This document shows, piece by piece, positions 1 through 5,737 of a stretch of 10,811 nt of DNA. Under the pieces are notes generated by a model that was not told the DNA's origin, did not search any database, and worked only from the letters and a program-made list of their open reading frames with translations. Each line of letters opens with the position of its first letter. Within the stretch, counting starts at the first letter, position 1. A program made the position numbers and the translations under genes. This DNA is from an uncultured Paraburkholderia sp. (GTDB lineage: Bacteria; Pseudomonadota; Gammaproteobacteria; Burkholderiales; Burkholderiaceae): positions 1 to 10,811 of the forward strand of contig CALFSF010000491.1 in NCBI GenBank assembly GCA_937917025.1, read 5' to 3'.

Positions 1-1266
1 GTTGCCCGGGAACAGCCGGAAGTAGCCCTTCGGCGGCGTTTCGACGAAATCGTCGCGCTCGATCCACAGTTCGCGCGAAATCGGGAACGTGCGCGTGCCC
101 ATTTCCGGATGATGCGGATGGACCGGCGCGCTGCATGCTTCAGTCGTGCCTTCCGGGAAGTTGTCGATGATGAGCTTCACCGGATCGAGCACGGCGGCCG
201 TACGCGGCGCCTTGTCGTCGAGATCGTCGCGCAGCGCGCCTTCGAGCACGCTCATGTCGATCCACGAATCGACCTTGGTGATGCCGATGCGCTCGCAGAA
301 CAGCTTGATCGCGCCCGGCGTGAAACCGCGCCGGCGTACCCCGACGATGGTCGGCATGCGCGGATCGTCCCACCCCTCGACGTGGCCCTCGGTCACGAGT
401 TGCAGCAGCTTGCGCTTGCTGGTGATCGCGTACGTGAGGTTCAGGCGCGAGAACTCGATCTGTTGCGGCAGCGGACGCGTAAACACGCCGGCATCCGCCA
501 GTTCGTTCAGGATCCAGTCGTACAGCGGACGGTGATCTTCGAACTCGAGCGTACACAGCGAATGCGTGATGTTTTCCAGCGCGTCCGAAATGCAGTGCGT
601 GTAGTCGTACATCGGATACACGCACCATGTGTCGCCGGTGCGGTAATGATGCGCGAAGCGGATGCGGTAGATGACCGGATCGCGCATGTTGAAGTTCGGC
701 GACGCCATGTCGATCTTCGCGCGCAGTACGTGCTCGCCTTCCTTGAACTCGCCCGCTTTCATGCGGCGGAAGAGGTCGAGGTTTTCCTGCACCGTGCGCT
801 CGCGGAATGGCGACGGCGTGCCCGGCTCGGTGGCCGAGCCGCGGTTCACGCGCATTTCTTCCGCCGACTGGCTGTCGACATACGCGCGGCCGCGCTCGAT
901 CAGGAGCTCGGCGAACGCGTACAGCCTGTCGTAGTAATCGCTCGCGTAGTACAGCTGTTCCTTGTTGTCTTTCGTCCACTCGAAGCCGAGCCACGTGACG
1001 GCGTCGATGATCGAATCGACGTACTCGACACTTTCCTTTTCCGGATTCGTATCGTCGAAACGCAGGTGGCAGACGCCGCCATAGCTGCTTGCGATGCCGA
1101 AATTCAGGCAGATGCTCTTCGCGTGGCCGATATGCAGATAGCCGTTCGGCTCAGGCGGGAAGCGCGTTTCCACGCGCTGGCCCCACTTTCCGGAGCGGTT
1201 GTCGTCATCGATGATGTTGCGGATGAAATTGGAGGCCGCGGGCGCTTCGTTGCGTTCGGTATTCAT
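1..1266 (-). CDS. glnS: Glutaminyl-tRNA synthetase (GlnRS), 3' end outside the window
   Basis: Cytoplasmic class I synthetase that joins glutamine to tRNA-Gln using ATP. The first 422 residues are present without a stop; the family usually has about 550-570, so the missing part is most of the C-terminal beta-barrel anticodon-binding region. Visible: PPEPNGYLHIGH with the class I HIGH motif at 45-48, RFDDTNPEKE at 69-78, and the KMSKS-equivalent loop ITSKRKL at 281-287, preceded by FSRLNL. The SKRKL form followed by WDDPRMPT and a GVRRRGF stretch is that of GlnRS rather than GluRS. The ATG at 1266 gives the expected N-terminus (MNTERNEAP, then NFIRNIIDDD). No purine-rich Shine-Dalgarno sequence precedes it, which is a little unusual. 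It is divergent from ggt; a possible -10 lies about 50 nt upstream. Identification is near certain; only the end is unseen. Confidence 0.97.
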   Translation of the reverse strand, partial: MNTERNEAPAASNFIRNIIDDDNRSGKWGQRVETRFPPEPNGYLHIGHAKSICLNFGIASSYGGVCHLRFDDTNPEKESVEYVDSIIDAVTWLGFEWTKDNKEQLYYASDYYDRLYAFAELLIERGRAYVDSQSAEEMRVNRGSATEPGTPSPFRERTVQENLDLFRRMKAGEFKEGEHVLRAKIDMASPNFNMRDPVIYRIRFAHHYRTGDTWCVYPMYDYTHCISDALENITHSLCTLEFEDHRPLYDWILNELADAGVFTRPLPQQIEFSRLNLTYAITSKRKLLQLVTEGHVEGWDDPRMPTIVGVRRRGFTPGAIKLFCERIGITKVDSWIDMSVLEGALRDDLDDKAPRTAAVLDPVKLIIDNFPEGTTEACSAPVHPHHPEMGTRTFPISRELWIERDDFVETPPKGYFRLFPGN

Positions 1267-1673
1267 GCGTGATGGAGAAAGTCGTTCGGGGACGCGCGAT
1301 GCGCCCGCTTGTCCGACAATTCTACCTGACCACTCACGGAGCGACAGGGTCGACGCGGCACGCAGGCGGAGTAAAGACTTCGTCCGGCCGCTGTTACAGC
1401 GTGCAACAGGAGGTAAAACGCGTTGTCCGGGCGGGCGCCACCCCGCCAGAATGCGACCGTCGCGGCACAGCCCGCCTGCGGTGGTGTTGTCGTTGCGGAC
1501 GGTTTGACGGCTGAAAGCGGTCCGTCGATCACCTTGACGTGCCCGCGCCCCCCGTTCTGTCTGCTTTGGCCGCGGTGATTGCGTTTTTCATGTGGACGTT
1601 CGCCTGCCCGTTTGTCTTGCCCGAAGGCCCGCCGTTCGGCAACATGGCGCCTTCAGTTCCTGGAGTTTCACGC
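1267..1673. other. Divergent intergenic region glnS/ggt
   Basis: This 407-nt stretch separates the divergent starts of glnS and ggt and must hold both promoters. Several short open frames cross it on both strands, but none has a recognisable protein, a good ribosome-binding site or a family motif, so I call no gene. The last 135 nt (1539-1673) are open in frame with ggt and could extend its N-terminus from a GTG at 1539, but the downstream ATG is better supported. Two TTGACG hexamers on the plus strand (1504-1509 and 1534-1539) resemble -35 boxes for ggt, yet neither has a good -10 at the right spacing. A GC-rich hairpin around 1429-1446 lacks a T-tract and is not a terminator. Confidence 0.6.
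1319..1324 (-). promoter_or_regulatory. Possible -10 element for glnS
   Basis: Read on the minus strand this is TAGAAT, five of six matches to the sigma-70 -10 consensus. It would give a leader of about 45 nt before the glnS ATG. The expected -35 position (about 1342-1347, CTGTCG on the minus strand) is a poor match to TTGACA. This is a motif match only. Confidence 0.3.
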
Positions 1674-3437
1674 ATGCCCGATTCCACGCACGACGCGCAT
1701 TGCGCGCCTTTCGTCCCGCTGCCGCTCGCCCTGCTCCGACGTCTGGGCGCGGCGACGCTCGTCGTCGCGCTGGCGGGCAGTTTCGTGCCCGCCGCGCCGG
1801 CGCTCGCCAAAACACCACCGCCGCCGAAAGCGGTGCTCGACGCGTCGGCCGTGGCCGTGCCCGACCGCTACAGCGCGGACACGGCGCAGCAGATTTTCGC
1901 CGCGGGCGGCAACGCGGTCGATGCGGCCGTCGCCATCGCGTTCACGCTTGCGGTCACCTATCCGGACGCGGGCAATATCGGCGGCGGCGGGTTCATGACG
2001 CTCTACGTCGACGGCAAGCCGTACTTCCTGGACTATCGCGAACGTGCGCCGCAGCAGGCGACCCGCGACATGTATCTGGACGACAAGGGCAATCCGGTGC
2101 CGGGCATGAGCCTCGTCGGGTTCCGGGCCGTGGCGGTGCCGGGCACCGTCGACGGCATGTGGGAAGCGCAGCGCCGCTTCGGCAAGCTGAAGTGGAAGCA
2201 GGTGCTCGCCCCGGCGATCAAATACGCGACCGACGGTTTCGTCGTCGAGCCGTGGCTGCAGAAGCGCGCCGAAGATGCGGCGAAAAGTTTCGCGGGCAAG
2301 ACCAATTTCAGCGTGTACTTCGCGGGGCTGAAGGCGGGCGCGACGTTCCGCCAGCCTGAACTCGCGCAGACGCTCTCGCGTATCGCGAGCGACGGCGGCC
2401 GTGAATTCTACGAAGGCAAGACCGCGGACCTGATCAGTTCCCAGATGTATGGCCACGGCCTTCTTTCGAAGTCCGATCTGGTGCAATACAAGGCCGTGTG
2501 GCGCCAGCCGGTGACGGCCGACTGGAACGGCTATCGGATCGTCACCGCGCCGCCGCCGAGTTCGGGCGGCGTGGGGCTCATCCAGCTGCTGAAGATGAAG
2601 GCCGACCTGAAGCCCGCGTTCGCCGGGCTCGACCTGAATTCGTCGGCGTACATTCATCTGGTCGCACAGATCGAGGACCGCGTGTTCGCCGACCGGCAGC
2701 AGTACATGGGCGACCCGGATTCGTATCGCGTGCCGGTCGACAAGCTGATCGACGACGCCTACCTCGCACAGCGCGCCGACGAGGTCACGCCCGACGAAGT
2801 GCCTGGCGCCGCGCCGGTCAAGCCGGGCCTCGGCGATTCGATGCCGGAACGCGCCGAGACGACGCATTTTTCGGTCGTCGACAAATGGGGCAACGCGGTG
2901 TCGAACACGTACACGCTCAACGGCCCGTTCGGATCGGGCGTCGTGGTGGACAACGCGGGCTTCGCGCTGAACGACGAAATGGACGACTTCGTCGCGAAGG
3001 CCGGCACGCCGAACCAGTTCGGCGTCACGAGCGGCGACGTCAACACGATTGCGCCGGGTCGCCGGCCGCTTTCTTCGATGACGCCGACCATCCTGCTGAA
3101 AGACGGCAAGGTTTCGCTCGTGATCGGCACGCCAGGCGGCTCGCGCATTTTCACGTCGATCTTCCAGGTGATGACGGATCTCTACGATTTCGGCATGCCG
3201 CCTGCCGACGCACTGGGGGCGATGCGCTTTCATCATCAGTTGCTGCCGCCGAAGACGATCTACTGGGAGCCGTATCACCCGATTACGGGTGAACTGGCCG
3301 ACCAGCTAAAGGGCCTCGGCTACACGCTGGAAGGGCAGAAGTTCAACGGCGACGTCCAGATGATCCGCGTGGAAGGCACGACGCCGGAGCCCGCCGCCGA
3401 TCCGCGCGGCGCCGGTGTCGGGCGGGTGTTTCACTAA
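1674..3437 (+). CDS. ggt: Gamma-glutamyltransferase, exported, self-cleaving
   Basis: Ntn-hydrolase that hydrolyses or transfers the gamma-glutamyl group of glutathione and related compounds in the periplasm. The 587-residue precursor has the usual GGT length. Residues 1-45 look like a signal peptide: LLRR at 20-23, a hydrophobic core at 24-38, and AxA (ALA) just before K46. The large subunit carries GNAVDAAVAIAF, GNIGGGGFMTLY and LDYRERAP (R122, the alpha-carboxylate-binding arginine position). Self-cleavage is expected before T396 in ETTHFSVVD, the catalytic nucleophile. Also present: N416 in TLNGPFGSG, LNDEMDDF (D438), PLSSMTP (S467, S468) and PGGSR (487-491). These sit five residues later than in E. 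coli GGT. The segment between D438 and S467 matches the E. coli lid-loop region in length. Start chosen at the ATG at 1674, which has GGAG at 1662-1665, 8 nt upstream, and directly yields the signal peptide; earlier in-frame starts exist at 1539 (GTG), 1590 and 1644. The hydrolase gene follows after 32 nt. All key residues are intact. Confidence 0.96.
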   Translation: MPDSTHDAHCAPFVPLPLALLRRLGAATLVVALAGSFVPAAPALAKTPPPPKAVLDASAVAVPDRYSADTAQQIFAAGGNAVDAAVAIAFTLAVTYPDAGNIGGGGFMTLYVDGKPYFLDYRERAPQQATRDMYLDDKGNPVPGMSLVGFRAVAVPGTVDGMWEAQRRFGKLKWKQVLAPAIKYATDGFVVEPWLQKRAEDAAKSFAGKTNFSVYFAGLKAGATFRQPELAQTLSRIASDGGREFYEGKTADLISSQMYGHGLLSKSDLVQYKAVWRQPVTADWNGYRIVTAPPPSSGGVGLIQLLKMKADLKPAFAGLDLNSSAYIHLVAQIEDRVFADRQQYMGDPDSYRVPVDKLIDDAYLAQRADEVTPDEVPGAAPVKPGLGDSMPERAETTHFSVVDKWGNAVSNTYTLNGPFGSGVVVDNAGFALNDEMDDFVAKAGTPNQFGVTSGDVNTIAPGRRPLSSMTPTILLKDGKVSLVIGTPGGSRIFTSIFQVMTDLYDFGMPPADALGAMRFHHQLLPPKTIYWEPYHPITGELADQLKGLGYTLEGQKFNGDVQMIRVEGTTPEPAADPRGAGVGRVFH

Positions 3438-3458
3438 AACGATAACAAACTGCAAATC

Positions 3459-3464
3459 GGGGAG
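3459..3464 (+). promoter_or_regulatory. Ribosome-binding site of the hydrolase gene
   Basis: GGGGAG ends 5 nt before the ATG at 3470. It is a good Shine-Dalgarno sequence that fixes the start, and it lies in the short ggt-hydrolase gap, consistent with translation from a shared mRNA. Confidence 0.75.
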
Positions 3465-3469
3465 TCGCG

Positions 3470-4024
3470 ATGACGACATACAACGTTCTGGTTCTGCCGG
3501 GCTATCAGAATTCCGGCGAAGGTCACTGGCAGACGCGCTGGGAGGCGGCGCATCCTGAATTCGCACGCGTCCAGATGCCGGATTGGAATTATCCGGCGCG
3601 CGACGCGTGGTGCCGGACGCTGGACGAAGCCGTGGCCGCTGCCGATGCGCCGGTGGTGTTCGCCGCGCACAGCCTCGGTTGCCTGACCGTCGCGTTCTGG
3701 GCCACGCAGTACGCGCACGCCACGCAAATCGCGAAGGTTGCGGGGGCGTTGCTGGTCGCTGTGCCCGATCCGGCGGGAGCGCAATTTCCGGCGGATGCGT
3801 CCGGGTTTGCCCCCGTGCCGGTGGCGCCCTTGCCGTTTCCGTCGATCGTGGTGGCCAGCACGGACGATCCGTACGGCGGCGTCGGGTTTTCACGGGCTTG
3901 CGCGAGAACGTGGCAGAGCGCCTGGTTTGACATCGGCCCGCGCGGGCATATCAACGCCGAAAGCGGTCTAGGCGACTGGCGCGAGGGAATGTGCTGGCTG
4001 GAGTCGTTCGTCGAGGCGGTTTAG
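3470..4024 (+). CDS. RBBP9/YdeN-family alpha/beta-hydrolase
   Basis: A small (184-residue) predicted serine hydrolase of the RBBP9/YdeN type; substrate unknown. The N-terminus (NVLVLPGYQNSGEGHWQTRW, then MPDWNYP) is the family's signature opening. A catalytic triad is readable: S68 in AHSLGC (the nucleophile elbow, with the first Gly of GxSxG replaced by Ala, as is common here), D133 in ASTDDPYGG, and H160 in GPRGHIN. The spacing suits this compact fold. There is no signal peptide or membrane segment, so it should be cytoplasmic. The ATG at 3470 has a strong ribosome-binding site. It starts 32 nt after the ggt stop with no terminator visible between them, so co-transcription is likely. The partner GGT is exported, so any joint role would be indirect. 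Family assignment is strong; biological role is not known from the sequence. Confidence 0.9.
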   Translation: MTTYNVLVLPGYQNSGEGHWQTRWEAAHPEFARVQMPDWNYPARDAWCRTLDEAVAAADAPVVFAAHSLGCLTVAFWATQYAHATQIAKVAGALLVAVPDPAGAQFPADASGFAPVPVAPLPFPSIVVASTDDPYGGVGFSRACARTWQSAWFDIGPRGHINAESGLGDWREGMCWLESFVEAV

Positions 4025-4056
4025 GGCGGTTTAGGGGCGGCTCCAGGGGCGGTTTG
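4015..4056 (+). repeat. Short tandem GGCGGTTTAG repeat at the hydrolase stop codon
   Basis: GGCGGTTTAG occurs twice head to tail (4015-4024 and 4025-4034). It is followed by two degraded related units: GGGGCGGCTCCAG at 4034-4046 and GGGGCGGTTTG at 4046-4056. The first copy contains the TAG stop of the hydrolase. This looks like small-scale replication slippage. No function is claimed. Confidence 0.6.
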
Positions 4057-4171
4057 ATCGCGGCTCGGGTGTGGGGTGTCGACGACGGTCGGGCCGGCGC
4101 CACGCGATCCGGTTTGGGCGCGGCTGCCCGGCGTCACCCGGGAACGAAGAAGCGTGCAAGCCACCGTTGAG

Positions 4172-4189
4172 GGCGGTTGCAGAACCGCC
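4172..4189 (-). terminator. Hairpin just after the CoA-transferase stop; weak terminator candidate
   Basis: A perfect 7-bp stem (GGCGGTT / AACCGCC) with a 4-nt loop begins 8 nt beyond the stop codon of the minus-strand CoA-transferase. Neither strand has a T-tract after it, so it is not a canonical intrinsic terminator. It may stabilise mRNA 3' ends or be incidental. No other terminator is visible in the 173-nt convergent gap. Confidence 0.3.
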
Positions 4190-4197
4190 ACCGCCCG

Positions 4198-5418
4198 TCA
4201 GATCACCGAGCGCGCTTTTAACTGCGCGATGCGGGTTTCGTCGAGCCCGAGCACGGTGCGCAATATTTCGTCGGTGTGCTCGCCGAGTGTCGGCGGATGC
4301 GAGGCCGCTTCCGGCGGGGTCGCGCTCATGCGCACGGGATTGCGCACCAGCTTCACCGTCCCGCCGGACGGATGCGGCAGGTCGACCTGCATTCCCCGCG
4401 CGACGACCTGCTCGTTCCCGAATACCTCGCCCAGATCGTTGATCGGCCCGCAAGGCACACCCGACGCCTCCAGCGCGGCGATCCATTCCTGCTTGCCGCG
4501 CAGCCGGACCATGTCGGCCAGCAGCGGCACGAGCGTTTCGCGGTTGCGCACCCGCGCCGGGTTGGTCGAGAAGCGCTCGTCGTCGGCGAGTTCAGGCCGG
4601 TTGCCTGCCTCGACGAACTTGCGGAACTGCCCGTCGTTGCCCACCGCGACGATGATCCAGCTGTCGCTCGTCTGGAACGTCTGGTAGGGCACGATGTTCG
4701 GATGCGCGTTGCCCCAGCGCACCGGCGGGTTGCCGCTCGCGAGGAAGTTCGAGTTCATGTTGGCGAGCATCGCCACCTGAACGTCCAGCAACGCCATGTC
4801 GATGTATTGGCCTTCGCCCGTTCGGTCGCGATGGGCGAGCGCCGTCAGCACCGCGATGGTCGAGTACATGCCGGTCATCAGGTCGGCGATGGCGACACCG
4901 GCTTTTTGCGGACCGCCACCCGGTAGCGCGTCGCGCTCGCCGGTGATGCTCATGAATCCGCCGATGCCCTGGATGATGAAGTCGTAGCCCGCCCGCTGCG
5001 CGTACGGGCCTGTCTGGCCGAAACCCGTGACCGAGCAGTAGACGATGTCCGGCTTCACTTCCTTCAGCGACGCATAGTCGAGCCCATATTTTTTCAGCTG
5101 GCCGACCTTGTAGTTCTCGAGCACGACGTCGCTTTGCGCGGCGAGATCGCGGATGATCTGCTGCCCTTCTGGCGTGGCGATGTCGACGGTGACCGAACGC
5201 TTGTTGCGATTCGCCGCGAGGTAATACGCGGCCTCGCGCGTGTCCTCGCCGTCCGGCGTTTTCAGGTACGGAGGACCCCAGTGACGGGTATCGTCGCCCA
5301 CTTCGGGGCGTTCGATCTTGATGACGTCAGCGCCGAAATCGGCGAGGGTCTGTGCGCACCAGGGACCGGCGAGCACGCGTGTGAGATCCAGCACGCGGAT
5401 ATGACTGAGGGCGCCCAT
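4198..5418 (-). CDS. Class III (CaiB/BaiF, Frc-like) CoA-transferase
   Basis: A 406-residue family III CoA-transferase, which moves CoA from an acyl-CoA to a carboxylic acid through aspartyl-anhydride and aspartyl-CoA intermediates. The N-terminus has RVLDLTRVLAGPW and FGADVIKIERP, the family's CoA-binding opening. NKRSVTVDI and TPEGQQII follow. The likely catalytic Asp is D179 in AGVAIADLMTGMYS, which aligns with Asp169 of formyl-CoA transferase as I recall that sequence. The C-terminus (PPTLGEHTDEIL, then GLDETRIAQLKARSVI) is also family-typical. Start chosen at the ATG at 5418 (MGALSHIRVLDL): it matches usual family N-termini and has GGAG 13 nt upstream, somewhat far. An in-frame ATG at 5457 would add 13 polar residues. 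No catabolic partner gene (for example a dehydrogenase or decarboxylase) is adjacent, so the donor and acceptor acids cannot be named. Oxalate/formate, glutarate/succinate and similar pairs are all possible. Confidence 0.92.
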   Translation of the reverse strand: MGALSHIRVLDLTRVLAGPWCAQTLADFGADVIKIERPEVGDDTRHWGPPYLKTPDGEDTREAAYYLAANRNKRSVTVDIATPEGQQIIRDLAAQSDVVLENYKVGQLKKYGLDYASLKEVKPDIVYCSVTGFGQTGPYAQRAGYDFIIQGIGGFMSITGERDALPGGGPQKAGVAIADLMTGMYSTIAVLTALAHRDRTGEGQYIDMALLDVQVAMLANMNSNFLASGNPPVRWGNAHPNIVPYQTFQTSDSWIIVAVGNDGQFRKFVEAGNRPELADDERFSTNPARVRNRETLVPLLADMVRLRGKQEWIAALEASGVPCGPINDLGEVFGNEQVVARGMQVDLPHPSGGTVKLVRNPVRMSATPPEAASHPPTLGEHTDEILRTVLGLDETRIAQLKARSVI

Positions 5419-5494
5419 ATTCTGTTCGTGTCTCCGTGAAGCGTGATTGCGCGGCATGTGAGCAGCGAACTGCGCGATGCCGTAACGATGTCCA

Positions 5495-5510
5495 GAATCT
5501 TAAGCGATTC
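5495..5510. promoter_or_regulatory. Small inverted repeat upstream of the CoA-transferase
   Basis: GAATC and GATTC flank a 6-nt spacer. Read on the minus strand, a possible -10 (TAAGAT, 5502 down to 5497) overlaps the repeat, which is where an operator for the CoA-transferase could lie. No good -35 is seen. The short arms may be chance. Confidence 0.25.
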
Positions 5511-5549
5511 CCGTCAGGAGACCCATCGGCCGGATGGCATAGGACGGAT

Positions 5550-5583
5550 CTGAGGCCGCGAAGTCCCGTCCCACGTGCCTCAG
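5550..5583. repeat. Inverted repeat CTGAGGC-N20-GCCTCAG
   Basis: Two perfect 7-bp arms (5550-5556 and 5577-5583) are separated by 20 nt, about 75 nt upstream of the alaS -10 element. The arms lie roughly 2.5 helical turns apart centre to centre. It could be a protein-binding site or a chance match. Confidence 0.35.
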
Positions 5584-5657
5584 CGGGAAAAACATGGCCG
5601 AATGGCTAACGTTGCGTTCTGGCCGCCTCACGCCGCTGCGCACGCTCGCCGATCCCG

Positions 5658-5663
5658 TATAAT
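5658..5663 (+). promoter_or_regulatory. Consensus -10 element for alaS
   Basis: TATAAT, a perfect sigma-70 -10 hexamer, lies 74 nt before the alaS ATG in otherwise GC-rich DNA. The -35 region 17 nt upstream (5635-5640, GCTGCG) is a poor match. Initiation near 5670 would give a leader of about 68 nt. Confidence 0.5.
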
Positions 5664-5737
5664 CAGCGGCTCAGGAAACAATCAGTTGGCGCATCTCCGG
5701 ATGCAGCCGAAACAGTCAGGACCGTCCCCCGCACGCC

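Larger units (their letters stand above)
5419..5737. other. Divergent intergenic region CoA-transferase/alaS
   Basis: This 319-nt region separates two divergent genes. It contains a perfect TATAAT on the alaS side, a 7-bp inverted repeat (5550-5583) and a 5-bp inverted repeat (5495-5510) close to the CoA-transferase. I see no protein-coding gene or tRNA here. Confidence 0.7.

Noticed and set aside
109..1272. Long open frame on the plus strand opposite glnS (387 codons)
   Set aside because: It is antisense to a clearly recognised GlnRS. Its product is Arg/Ala/His/Val-rich without a family motif, as expected from the mirror frame of a GC-biased gene.
1391..1409. CTGTT-N9-AACAG inverted repeat in the glnS/ggt intergenic region
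   Set aside because: Only 5-bp arms, not aligned with any convincing promoter; expected by chance.
1429..1446. GC-rich hairpin GGCGGG/CCCGCC in the glnS/ggt intergenic region
   Set aside because: No T-tract, and it lies between divergent genes where no terminator is needed.
1269..1514. Possible small protein of about 81 residues between glnS and ggt
   Set aside because: Polar, Arg-rich, no convincing ribosome-binding site and no motif. It probably reflects the absence of stops in GC-rich DNA.
1668..3278. 536-codon open frame on the minus strand opposite ggt
   Set aside because: The composition (Arg, His, Val, Ala repeats) is a codon-bias shadow, and ggt on the other strand has all its catalytic residues.
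5700..5737. Riboswitch or T-box leader ahead of alaS
   Set aside because: The leader is only about 70 nt, shows no T-box sequence or terminator/antiterminator pair, and T-boxes are not expected in beta-proteobacteria.
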